Positions 22,585 to 33,957 of a DNA stretch of 64,000 bases are shown here, piece by piece (the first letter of the stretch is position 1; the number at the start of each line of letters is the position of its first letter). The notes under the pieces were generated by a model. That model had not been told where the DNA came from. It did not search any database and was given only the letters and a program-made list of their open reading frames with translations. This DNA is from Manihot esculenta (Eukaryota; Streptophyta; Magnoliopsida; Malpighiales; Euphorbiaceae), in NCBI RefSeq assembly GCF_001659605.2, contig NC_035168.2:8984058-9048057 (forward strand). The letters are read 5' to 3'. The position numbers were made by a program, and so were the translations under genes.

Positions 22585-23889
22585 AAAAATAAAAATGAGT
22601 TATTATAAATAAAATATATAATCTTATTTCGGCTTTTATTTTGTTGGTTCTATTTTAGGTGTATAATTTTCTTTTATCTTCCATCCACACATGATAGGGC
22701 ATGATGATATATAAAACTATAACTTTTATACTTAATAAATAGATTGTGTGACCCGTGCATATTTCGAAAACTCAAATGTTATATGTCTATTAGAACAATA
22801 TAACCGCTCAAATGGCGAAATTCAGAGTACTTGCTAGATCATTTATCACATTAAATATCCATATAATCTCAAATTTTTCCTTTTATAATTATGTTTTATC
22901 CACATATAAACGTCATTGACCGGTTAATGAATATAAAACTAATATGATATTTTCATATGATCTTTATCACATCTCAATACTCTTAACGTTAATTCAATTT
23001 GCTTTTCTAGAAATATCTCGTCAAATCGCATCATTCATAATCATCTGATAATATCCTAAGATACTAAACATTGAATTAAGTATCAAATAGCATATAGAGT
23101 CATAAGAGTATTAGTAAGGTTTCTTATAATTTTTAGAAACTCATGCATTAACAAGTAGAGATCATCACTTGTACTCCCATAATTGGTCACAAGCATATGT
23201 GTTATGAAGCATATGCTATGATATCTCTTTTCATTTATAATAGAGCATATGTGTCTATTTGAGATACTGTACAGATGATAATTTGAGCATACTTAATATT
23301 TAAATTTGAGTTCTCTAAACTACTCATTTTAAAACAGAACTACATCGGGCTGTTAATATAAATAATATGACTTATTCACATAAAATTATTGTAAAATAAA
23401 ATGATTTTCCACTATTATTCTCAATCACTTTGAAATGACATCTTGTATTATAAATTTTTCTGAACTCTCAATTTTATCTACAGATAAAATAAAATTTATG
23501 ATTGTCTTGTGTTTTATTATTTCACTAGATAATAAAACCAATGTCGTGTGAGGAGACATTTGTTATCTATATGATATACTTTTCATAATTATATCCTGAT
23601 ATGAAATAGTATGTATGAATTGTACAATTGCAATTAATAATTTAAGTATATTAATTCATTATTTTATCCTCTATACTAACTTAATCACTTACAAAATTAT
23701 ACAAAACATCTTTTGTACTCGTGTTTATTAAAAGATCTAAAGTAATTTCATGCGTAGAACAAAAAAACTTTCATTTTATATGCATCTACATCCCTAATAT
23801 AGTAAATTATAACTTCTTACTTAAGAAGATATATCTTGAGATAGATTTAGGCTCATGTAAATCTTTTCTCCTTTTTGTATCCCTATAGT

Positions 23890-24473
23890 CTCCCACTTGC
23901 AGACTATTTCCTTGATAACATCATGAATAATCTAATATATGTCTAAGATATCTCTATATCCAATTCTATGAATATATGGTGTGCTCGCCTAAGATCAGAT
24001 TTATTTACTATACTCATAGTATAGGACATATCAAGTCTTGTACACTTCATAGCATATATCAGGCTCTTGACCTCACTCTTATATGAAATATTTTTATTTG
24101 CGTTATCTCTTTTGGAATCTTAGAATATAATCTATGACTGAAAACTTTTTCTTTTGAAAAAAAAAATGAGTATCTCTAGGTTTAAAATCTTACATATTCA
24201 ATCACTATAAAACTTTCATAATATATTGCTCTAGGAAAGAGACAATAATTTTCTTAATGATTCTTTAGAATCTTCACTATAAGATTATATGCAACTTCTT
24301 CATCCATTTTATCTCAAAAGATGATAACCAAACCTTAATGATTGTGATATACTCATTATCATTTCAAGCTATTAGTATGTCATCTACATACAATGATAAG
24401 TTTACTAATTTATTTTTAGATCTTTTACGTATATTTCTAATGATGCTTATTAATCACAGTGAAATCATAAAAT
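23890..24473 (-). pseudogene. Ty1/copia RT C-terminal remnant
   Basis: The minus strand encodes LSLYVDDILI at about 24370-24400, the copia RT catalytic motif, followed by decayed sequence and the polypurine tract at about 23890. The distance from catalytic motif to polypurine tract (about 480 bp) is too short for a full RNase H, so a deletion has occurred. Confidence 0.7.
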
Positions 24474-24478
24474 CTAAT
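24474..24478. repeat. Target-site duplication of TK-3 (left copy)
   Basis: CTAAT here and again at 33953-33957, directly abutting the TG and CA ends of the two LTRs. Confidence 0.95.
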
Positions 24479-26576
24479 TGTAACAGCCCGAAAACCGAAC
24501 TGCTACCGGCACTAGGATCCAGATCGACTTAAGGTCGCCGGGACCCGTAGTAAGCCTGCTATACTGTCTGTGTACCTGTGAAATCCCATACATGATCATA
24601 CATTTTCTGTCAAATCATTAAAACTTTTCTTTCCTCCAAGGCTTAACCTGTGCATGCACTCTTTCTGGTCTCTCAACTCATAATGTTAAGCCTGGTTTTC
24701 TCATATTCATTAACAATAAAAGAAACATACATAAACTGATCATGTGTCTACAACAAGAGATTACAACTCTTATAAGTCAAGCACAAAGCTATACACTATA
24801 CATTATCTCTTTACATGTACATGTCCACACTAGCTATTACATAACTCTTCTTCTTGCACACCCTGCTGGACTCCCTCTGGACTCTGAACCTGCAAACCTG
24901 GGGGATAGGGGAGAGGGATGAGCTATACAAGCCCAATGAGCAGAACTATAAACCATAGATTGAAAACATGATCTCATGGAATGCACTACAGCACATCATC
25001 TCAGGGATAGACATGACCACCAAAAATCCCACTCAAAGGATGCCTGGCCTAGCCAGGTCTTACAACCTCAATCTGCCTGGCCCGGCCAGGTCTTACCACT
25101 CTGCCTGCCTGGCCCAGCCAGGTCTTACTATCTCTGCTGCCTGATCTAGTCAGGTCTTACCTACAGATGGCTGCCTGGCCCGGCTAGGTCTTATAACAGA
25201 GTTTGGGCTATTGGAGTCGCCTTGGTCTATCCACAGCCTCATATACATCGTATTATGCAATGCGTCAACTTCGTGAAACTAATGCAAACATCCTACTAAT
25301 CTTATGATGCATGACATATGCTCAAAATAGTTTAGTTCTGAAAAGAGCAGTTCCACTCACCTCTGGCTGACTCGGCAGGTTCGGAAACAGTGCTCACTGC
25401 TGCTCTCTGGGGTTCCTCTGGTCCGTACCTACACAGGTGGACTCAAATGAGGGACCAAACTAACTCAAGAACATCTCTAAGAAACTCCCCAAAAACCCTC
25501 TAAACGATCCCCAAACAATCACATAAAACATGCAAAAGAAAGCTAGACAGGGCACTTTCGGCGGCAGGTTCGGCGGCCGAAACCCCTCTCTAGAGACGAA
25601 ACTTATGCATGTTCGGCGGCACCTTCGGCAGCCGAAAGTCTCGTCCAGAGAAGAAACTCAACCTTCGGCGGCACTTTCGGCGGCCGAACCTTGCCTCCAG
25701 AGACGAAAGTCCCAAGTTTCGGGGGCAAGCTTTGGCAGCCGAAACTGCCTCCACAAGGGGTTCGGCGGCCGAACCTGGTTTTGCCCGCTGGGCAGAACCC
25801 TGCTCTGTTTCATGCAAACCTTTCCCCCAAACTTACCCAACATGCATATCAACTACTCCCAACTAGCACATACCATAAAACATGCATAAAAGGGCCTAAA
25901 ACTCACTTATAACCCCAAGAAACATAGCAAACAACACTGAAACATGCTTAAACACAAAATCATGCAAAACCTCAACCAAAACCCTATTCATGTATACTAT
26001 CCATACAACTCCCATAAAACCTTCAAAAATCAGTAAAAGAGGTTCTGGATCTTGACTTACCTCTTCCAAACAAGAGATCAAGTGATCCTAATGTGGAGAT
26101 ATGAAGAAAACCTCTTCCAAAGCTCCAAACTTCCAAACTTGCTAGTTTTGCTCAAAACTTGCAAAACACACCAAGACTTGTAAAACCCTTGAAAGATTTG
26201 GTGAAAAACATGAAAAACATGAAAGTCAACTTGGGAGAGGCTGGAACTCACCTCTGGCTGCAAGTGGAGGAGAAATATCCTCCTTCCACCGACCTTTGGC
26301 CCTTAAATAGGTGGCTGGCCAGACCACCTTCGGCAGCCGAACGTGAATCCGAAACCATGCAATGTTCGGCGACCGAAATGACCTTCGGCGGCCGAACCTT
26401 TGCATTTCTCCCTTATTGCTTTTCTTTCAAAACTTAGTTCCTTTAACACTTTAAACCATTCAAAACTCTTAAAACACTCATGAAAACATAGGTCTTTACC
26501 CTTCTCGAGGGTTCCGACACCCGAGATTCCACCAGACGACAGGAATTCCGAGGCCGGACTCGAGCCGGGTATTACA
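24479..26576 (-). repeat. 3' LTR of TK-3 (2098 bp)
   Basis: TGTAACAGCCCG...GGGTATTACA on the plus strand. It lacks one 19-bp GCCGAA unit present in the other LTR at about 33130. GCCGAA-motif clusters lie at 25553-25775 and 26325-26400. Confidence 0.97.
25040..25195. repeat. Minisatellite in TK-3 left LTR
   Basis: Five copies of a 26-45 bp unit centred on GCCTGGCCCGGCCAGGTCTT, itself a near-palindrome (CCTGGC/GCCAGG). The other LTR has the same array at 32397-32550. Confidence 0.9.
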
Positions 26577-26613
26577 TTCTCCCCCCCTTAAGAACATTCG
26601 TCCCCGAATGTTC
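26577..26613 (-). other. Polypurine tract and adjoining hairpin of TK-3
   Basis: On the minus strand the sequence TAAGGGGGGGAGAA lies directly before the 3' LTR and would prime plus-strand DNA synthesis. Next to it (26592-26613) is a perfect 9-bp inverted repeat, GAACATTCG and CGAATGTTC with a 4-nt loop. Confidence 0.9.
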
Positions 26614-26668
26614 CTCAAACAACAACACACATAAACACATAGACACATAACAAGGGGAAAACCTAACC

Positions 26669-29600
26669 TTAAAACAGATATGGATATTGCAGGAGCATCG
26701 ACTCCCGTGTCTCCCAGGTGCACTCTTCTAGGTTGTGGTGGTTCCACAGGACTTTCACCATTGGTATCTCCTTGTTTCTCAGCTTTCGAATCTGGGTGTC
26801 AATGATCCGCACTGGCTGCTCGACATAGGTGAGATCGTTTAAGATTTCCACCTCAGGCTCACTAAGAACCTTCTCTGGATCTGACACAAACTTTCTCAAC
26901 ATAGAAACATGAAATACCGGGTGAATTCGTTCCATTGATGCAGGTAAATCCAGCTTATACGACACAGGCCCGATCTTCTGCAAGATCTCAAAGGGACCTA
27001 TGTACCGTGGAGCCAATTTACCCTTCTTTCCAAAGCGAACCACTCCCTTCATTGGAGACACCTTTAGCAATACCATATCCCCCTCCTGGAACTCTATCTG
27101 CTTCCTACGGATGTCTGCATAGCTTTTCTGCCTGCTTACAGCTGTTCTGATCCTCTCTCTGATCACAGGCACTAATTTGCTGGTAATCTCAACTAACTCT
27201 GGCCCTGCAAGAGCCTTCTCTCCTACCTCTTCCCAGCAAACAGGTGTTCTGCACTTCCTCCCATACAGAGCTTCATAAGGAGCCATCCCTATGCTAGCAT
27301 GATGGCTGTTGTTGTAGGCAAACTCCACCAGAGGTAGATGCTGCCTCCAAGACCCGCCAAAGTCTAACACACACATTCTTAGCATATCTTTTATGGTCTG
27401 GATGGTCCTCTCGGACTGACCGTCTGTCTGTGGATGGAAAGCAGTACTGAAATCCAATCTTGTACCCATAGCAGCTTGCAGACTCCGCCAAAATCTGGAG
27501 GTGAACTGCGGTCCTCTATCTGATACTATCGACACTGGAACTCCATGCAGCTTGACTATCTCTTCTACATAAACCTGCGCCAACTTGTCCACAGAATAGT
27601 TGCTCCTGACTGGAATGAAGTGAGCAGATTTCGTCAGTCTGTCCACAATCACCCATATGGAGTCTAGCCTGTTGGACGTCGCCGGTAACCCCACTACAAA
27701 ATCCATAGCGATGTTCTCCCATTTCCACTCTGGAATCGGCAGTGGGTTAAGCATTCCAGCCGGCTTCTGGTGTTCTAGCTTCACTCTTTGACATGTCTCG
27801 CAGGCTGACACAAACTGTGCCACTTTCCTCTTCATCGCTGGCCACCAATACACCCTTCTCAGGTCTTGATACATCTTGGTGGCTCCAGGGTGAACGCTAT
27901 ACCTCGCACTATGAGCTTCCCTCATAATGTCTTCCTTCAAACTGCTATCATCTGGTACACATAATCTCTTACCGTGACGAAGAATCCCCTCACTGTCAAA
28001 TCTGAACTCTGCACTGTTGCCAGACTGAACAGTCCTGGCAATCTTCACTAACTCAGGGTCTTCGTGCTGTTTCAGAGCCACTTGCTCTAGAAACACTGGT
28101 GTAACTCTCATCTGTGCAAGCAAAGCACCTGTACCAGATAACTGCAACTGTAGCCCTTCATCCATGAGTCTGTAAAAGTCCTTCACCACCGGTCTTCTCT
28201 CTACTGCAATGTGGGATAAACTGCCAAGTGACTTCCGGCTTAAGGCATCAGCTACAACATTAGCCTTACCCGGATGATATTGGATCTTACAATCGTAATC
28301 ACTGAGCAATTCTACCCACCGTCTCTGCCTCAAGTTTAACTCTCTCTGACTCAAGATGTGCTGCAGGCTCTTATGATCCGTATAGATCTCACACTTTACC
28401 CCATAGAGGTAATGCCTCCACATCTTAAGTGCAAAGATAACAGCTGCCATCTCAAGATCGTGTGTCGGGTAGTTCAGCTCGTGCCTCTTAAGCTGTCTAG
28501 AAGCATAAGCTATCACTCTGTCATTCTGCATTAACACACAACCTAATCCCACTCGGGATGCATCACAGAACACTGTGAAATCATCCTCACTGATCGGCAG
28601 AGCTAACACCGGTGCTGAAGTCAACCGTCTCTTCAACTCTTGAAAACTCTCATCACAATCCTCTGACCATACGAACTTCTGATTCTTCCTGGTCAGTCTG
28701 GTCATAGGAGCAGCTATCTTCGAAAAGTCCTGAACGAACCTCCGATAGTAGCCTGCCAAACCCAGAAAACTCTTGATCTCTGTCATTGTCGTGGGTGTAA
28801 GCCAATTGGCTACTGCCTCTACCTTCTTGGGATCTACTGTTATTCCTTCCTTTGATACGACATGTCCCAAAAAGGCAATACTCCTTAGCTAGAACTCGCA
28901 CTTGGAGAACTTGGCATACAAGCCATGCTCTCTCAAAGTTTGCAAAACTACCCTCAGATGCTGGGCATGCTCCTCCGCATTCCTGGAGTACACCAAGATA
29001 TCATCTATAAAGACGATCACAAAACGATCTAAGTACTCCCTGAAAATCCTGTTCATGAGATCCATGAATGCTGCAGGGGCATTAGTCAACCCGAACGGCA
29101 TCACTAGGAACTCATAATGCCCATATCTGGTTCGAAAAGCAGTCTTGGATACATCTCCTTCTCTGATCTTCAACTGGTGGCGTCCGGATCTCAGATCTAT
29201 CTTAGAAAAACAACCTGCTCCTGACAGTTGGTCGAATAGATCATCGATCCTGGGTAAAGGATACTTGTTTTTGATAGTGACTTTGTTCAACTGTCTGTAG
29301 TCGACACAAAGTATAAGTGGTCCATCCTTCTTTCTGACAAACAAGACTGGAGCACCCCATGGGGAGGTACTCGGGCGGATGAAACCTTTTGCTACCAAAT
29401 CCTGTAACTGTTCTTTCAACTCTCTCAACTCTGTTGGCGCCATCCTGCAGGGAGGAATAGAGATCGGTCTGGCACCGGGCATCAACTCTATCTCGAACTC
29501 TATTTCCCTATCAGGTGGTAGTCCTGGAAGCTCTTCAGGAAACACATCTGGGAATTCTCTAACAATTGGTACTGAGGATGGTTCCCTAACCCGACTGTCT

Positions 29601-31624
29601 AGCTCTCTCACATACGCTAGGAACCCCTGACACCCCTTCCTCAACATCCTACGAGCCTAGAGGGCTGATATCAAACCCCTAGGTGTCCCTCTCTTGTCTC
29701 CTCTGAAGACACACTCTGACCCATCCTGGTCTCTGAGACTCGCTACCTTGTCCCTGCAGTGCAAGGTAGCACTATAGGTAGATAACCAATCCATCCCTAG
29801 AATGACATCAAAATCTGTCAACTCTAGAACCACAAGGTCAGTTGGAAGGCATCTATCCTCTATAAACACTGGACTGACCTGACAGACTGACTCTGCCAAT
29901 GATGGGTCACATCTAGGTCCACTGACCCAGAGAGGACACTCTAACTCAGATACAATCAACCCCAAGCTCTCTGCGGCTCTAGAAGAAATGAAAGAGTGAG
30001 AAGCACCGGGGTCCATCAAAGCATACACCTCTGAACACCCAATGATGAGAGTACCTGACACCACTGTGTTCGAAGTGTCTGCCTCCTGCTGCGTCATGGT
30101 GAAAATCCGTGCTGGAGCTGACGGACCTGCACCTCGGGAACCCATCCCTGATGAAGAGGCTGCCCCTCTTCCTCTACCTCTGCCACTGCTTGGTGGACGG
30201 GCTGAAGCTGCTGACTGGACGACACTACCTGCGGTCATTTGCTGGGATGGTGCAACCAAAGTCGCCTGAGGACATTCCCGTGCATAATGTCCCTCCTGCC
30301 CACATCTATAGCAGGCTGTAGATCCCAACAAACAAGCTCCTCTGTGCGGTCTCCCACACCTATTGCAAACTGGAAGCTCTCTGCCAGAGCTGGAGCCGCT
30401 ACTCATTCCCAGACCCGTCTTAATCCTGTTCCAGAACTTGCCTCTCTTTCCTCTGAATTTATCCCATCTCTTTTTGCTCGCACTTGTCGTACTCTGTGAG
30501 GAGGAACCTGGTTTAGCACCAGAAGACTGTGCCTTTAATTGCTTGACTACACCCTGACTTATGGCACTGGCCTCCATCTTTCTAGTAGCATCCACAATGG
30601 CGTGGAAACTCTCCTTCTCCGCGTGGAGAATCAAGGAGAAATACCTGGGATGAAGCCTCGTGGCATATCTCTTTGCCTTCTTCTGATCCGTATCATACGC
30701 CTGTCCCACATATGGTAACAATTCCAGGAACTTATCTGTATACTCATCAACACTCATCTCCTCCGTCTGTCTCAACTGTTCAAACTCCACAACCTTTAAC
30801 TCCCTGGAACTGTCAGGGAAAGCCCACCCAGCAAATTCGTTGGCGAACTCTTCCCATGCCATACTGTCTATTCTAGGGTCCACATAGTTCTTGAACCATT
30901 CTCTGGCTTTCTTGCATTTTAATGTGAACCCTGCCATCTCAATGGCCCTGCTCTCATCTGCTCCCAACTCACTTGTTATCATTCTGACTGCACTGAGATA
31001 CTCAAAGGGATCATCTCCCGTATTGAATTTAGGAACATCCAACTTTAAGTACTCTGTCATATTCACCTTTGTTCCCCCTGAAGAACTGGGTTGTGCTTCA
31101 ACAACAGGGGCTGCTGGTTCAGGTGGTGGTGGTGGAGGTACTGTTTCTCTAGCTTCAGGCGATGCTGGACTTGAATAAAAAGGTGGGGGTGGATACATGT
31201 GATATGGTGGTGGATAGAAGGAAGGATAGGGCATATATGGCATGTAAGGTGGATATGGGGCAAAGTTGGAGTAATCCGACGTGCCTCCCATCGGATCCCC
31301 TGGGCCCTGTGGAAAGGGTGGATAGCCAAACCCCGAGGCCTGCGCGCCTCCCTGGGACTCCCCCATACCTTCTTCTGACCTTCCTATACCCATACTTACA
31401 TCTCTACTCTGAGCCTCCTCCATAGCAACTCTCTCTTCTTCTGATCTTCCCCCTCTGCCTATTCCTCTTCTGCTCTCGTCAGAAGACCTTCTCGGGTCTC
31501 TTGACGTTCCCTCCCTGCTTGACCTGTGAGTCCTTGCCCTTGGCAATGCAGGAGGACGAGCACCTGTACCCTCACTTTCAGGTGGGACTCCAGTCAATCT
31601 CGCGGATCGACGAGTTCCTCGCAT
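26669..31624 (-). pseudogene. Gag-pol polyprotein of TK-3 (two nonsense codons)
   Basis: ATG at 31624 ([10 protein letters not shown]). Order: Gag domain, zinc knuckles [12 protein letters not shown] and [14 protein letters not shown], protease [11 protein letters not shown] with FIDDILVYS, RNase H, integrase with MDFVVGL and [16 protein letters not shown] tail and chromodomain-like C-terminus ending YPYLF. All segments are in the same frame. TAG at 29657-29659 stands where TK-1 and TK-2 have a CAG Gln codon, between protease and RT. TAG near 28889-28891 stands where siblings have TGG Trp, in RT after KCEF. No indel was seen. These two point changes are all I can see that separates it from an intact copy. 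Confidence 0.95.
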
Positions 31625-31635
31625 CTTAACTCTCT

Positions 31636-33436
31636 CTGGAAAACAACACATAACAGAGCACATAAGCAACACATAGAGGAAAACAACACATGCATCATAG
31701 CATTGCACATCAACAGGACTAACATCCTATCCTAGTGGAAATGTTTTCCTATTGTGCTTGACCCACTAAACCTCTATGAGCCCAACTCTACCTATAGAGG
31801 TCTGACCATGTGAACCTAGGGCTCTGATACCAATCTGTAACAGCCCGGAAACCGAACTGCTACCGGCACTAGGATCCAGATCGACTTAAGATCGCCGGGA
31901 CCCGTAGTAAGCCTGCTATACTGTCTGTGTACCTGTGAAATCCCATACATGATCATACATTTTCTGTCAAATCATTAAAACTTTTCTTTCCTCCAAGGCT
32001 TAACCTGTGCATGCACTCTTTCTGGTCTCTCAACTCATAATGTTAAGCCTGGTTTTCTCATATTCATTAACAATAAAAGAAACATACATAAACTAATCAT
32101 GTGTCTACAACAAGGGATTACAACTCTTATAAGTCAAGCACAAAGCTATACACTATACATTATCTCTTTACATGTACATGTCCACACTAGCTATTACATA
32201 ACTCTTCTTCTTGCACACCCTGCTGGACTCCCTCTGGACTCTGAACCTGCAAACCTGGGGGATAGGGGAGAGGGATGAGCTATACAAGCCCAATGAGCAG
32301 AACTATAAACCATAGATTGAAAACATGATCTCATGGAATGCACTACAGCACATCATCTCAGGGATAGACATGACCACCAAAAATCCCACTCAAAGGATGC
32401 CTGGCCTAGCCAGGTCTTACAACCTCAATCTGCCTGGCCCGGCCAGGTCTTACCACTCTGCCTGCCTGGCCCAGCCAGGTCTTACTATCTTTGCTGCCTG
32501 ATCTAGTCAGGTCTTACCTACAGATGGCTGCCTGGCCCGGCCAGGTCTTATAACAGAGTTTGGGCTATTGGAGTCGCCTTGGTCTATCCACAGCCTCATA
32601 TACATCGTATTATGCAATGCGTCAACTTCGTGAAACTAATGCAAACATCCTACTAATCTTATGATGCATGACATATGCTCAAAATAGTTTAGTTCTGAAA
32701 AGAGCAGTTCCACTCACCTCTGGCTGACTCGGCAGGTTCGGAAACAGTGCTCACTGCTGCTCTCTGGGGTTCCTCTGGTCCGTACCTACACAGGTGGACT
32801 CAAATGAGGGACCAAACTAACTCAAGAACATCTCTAAGAAACTCCCCAAAAACCCTCTAAACGATCCCCAAACAATCACATAAAACATGCAAAAGAAAGC
32901 TGGACAGGGCACTTTCGGCGGCAGGTTCGGCGGCCGAAACCCCTCTCCAGAGACGAAACTCATGCATGTTCGGCGGCACCTTCGGCAGCCGAAAGTCTCG
33001 TTCAGAGACGAAACTCAACCTTCGGCGACACTTTCGGCGGCCGAACCTTGCCTCCAGAGACGAAAGTCCCAAGTTTCGGGGGCAAGCTTTGGCAGCCGAA
33101 ACTGCCTCTACAAGGGGTTCGGCGGCCGAACCTTCCTTCGGCGGCCGAACCTGGTTTTGCCCGCTGGGCAGAACCCTGCTCTGTTTCATGCAAACCTTTC
33201 CCCCAAACTTACCCAACATGCATATCAACTACTCCCAACTAGCACATACCATAAAACATGCATAAAAGGGCCTAAAACTCACTTATAACCCCAAGAAACA
33301 TAGCAAACAACACTGAAACATGCTTAAACACAAAATCATGCAAAACCTCAACCAAAACCCTATTCATGTATACTATCCATACAACTCCCATAAAACCTTC
33401 AAAAATCAGTAAAAGAGGTTCTGGATCTTGTCTTAC
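31636..33436 (-). other. Candidate spliced-leader interval of TK-3
   Basis: Minus strand: donor GAAGAG|GTAAGA with GT at 33436-33435; gag-proximal acceptor TGTTTTCCAG| ending at 31636, 11 nt before the gag ATG at 31624. The same layout is seen in TK-1 (donor 4518/4517, acceptor at 2679) and TK-6. Confidence 0.45.
31821..31832 (-). other. Primer-binding site of TK-3
   Basis: TGGTATCAGAGC on the minus strand, next to the 5' LTR; tRNA-iMet type. Confidence 0.93.
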
Positions 33437-33952
33437 CTCTTCCAAACAAGAGATCAAGTGATCCTAACGTGGAGATATGAAGAAAACCTCTTCCAAAGCT
33501 CCAAACTTCCAAACTTGCTAGTTTTGCTCAAAACCTTCAAAACACACCAAGACTTGTAAAACCCTTGAAAGATTTGGTGAAAAACATGAAAAACATGAAA
33601 GTCAACTTGGGAGAGGCTGGAACTCACCTCTGGCTGCAAGTGGAGGAGAAATATCCTCCTTCCATCGACCTTTGGCCCTTAAATAGGTGGCTGGCCAGAC
33701 CACCTTCGGCAGCCGAACGTGAATCCGAAACCATGCAATGTTCGGCGGCCGAAATGACCTTCGGCGGCCGAACCTTTGCATTTCTCCCTTATTGCTTTTC
33801 TTTCAAAACTTAGTTCCTTTAACACTTTAAACCATTCAAAACTCTTAAAACACTCATGAAAACATAGGTCTTTACCCTTCTCGAGGGTTCCGACACCCGA
33901 GATTCCACCAGACGACAGGAATTCCGAGGCCGGACTCGAGCCGGGTATTACA
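31836..33952 (-). repeat. 5' LTR of TK-3 (2117 bp)
   Basis: Partner of 24479-26576. It carries an extra 19-bp copy of the CCTTCCTTCGGCGGCCGAA unit at about 33130. The TATA position reads CTATTTAAGG on the minus strand, weaker than the TATAAAAG of TK-1. Confidence 0.97.
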
Positions 33953-33957
33953 CTAAT
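33953..33957. repeat. Target-site duplication of TK-3 (right copy)
   Basis: CTAAT, matching 24474-24478. Confidence 0.95.

Larger units (their letters stand above)
24479..33952 (-). mobile_element. TK-3: complete Ty3/gypsy Tekay/Del-type element
   Basis: 9474 bp with both LTRs, PBS, gag-pol, hairpin plus polypurine tract, and a 5-bp target-site duplication CTAAT. It inserted into the RT region of the copia fossil. The LTRs (2098 and 2117 bp) differ by a 19-bp indel and about 19 substitutions counted by eye, roughly 0.9 percent, most of them transitions. The gag-pol frame is in one register from end to end and broken only by two TAG codons. Confidence 0.97.
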
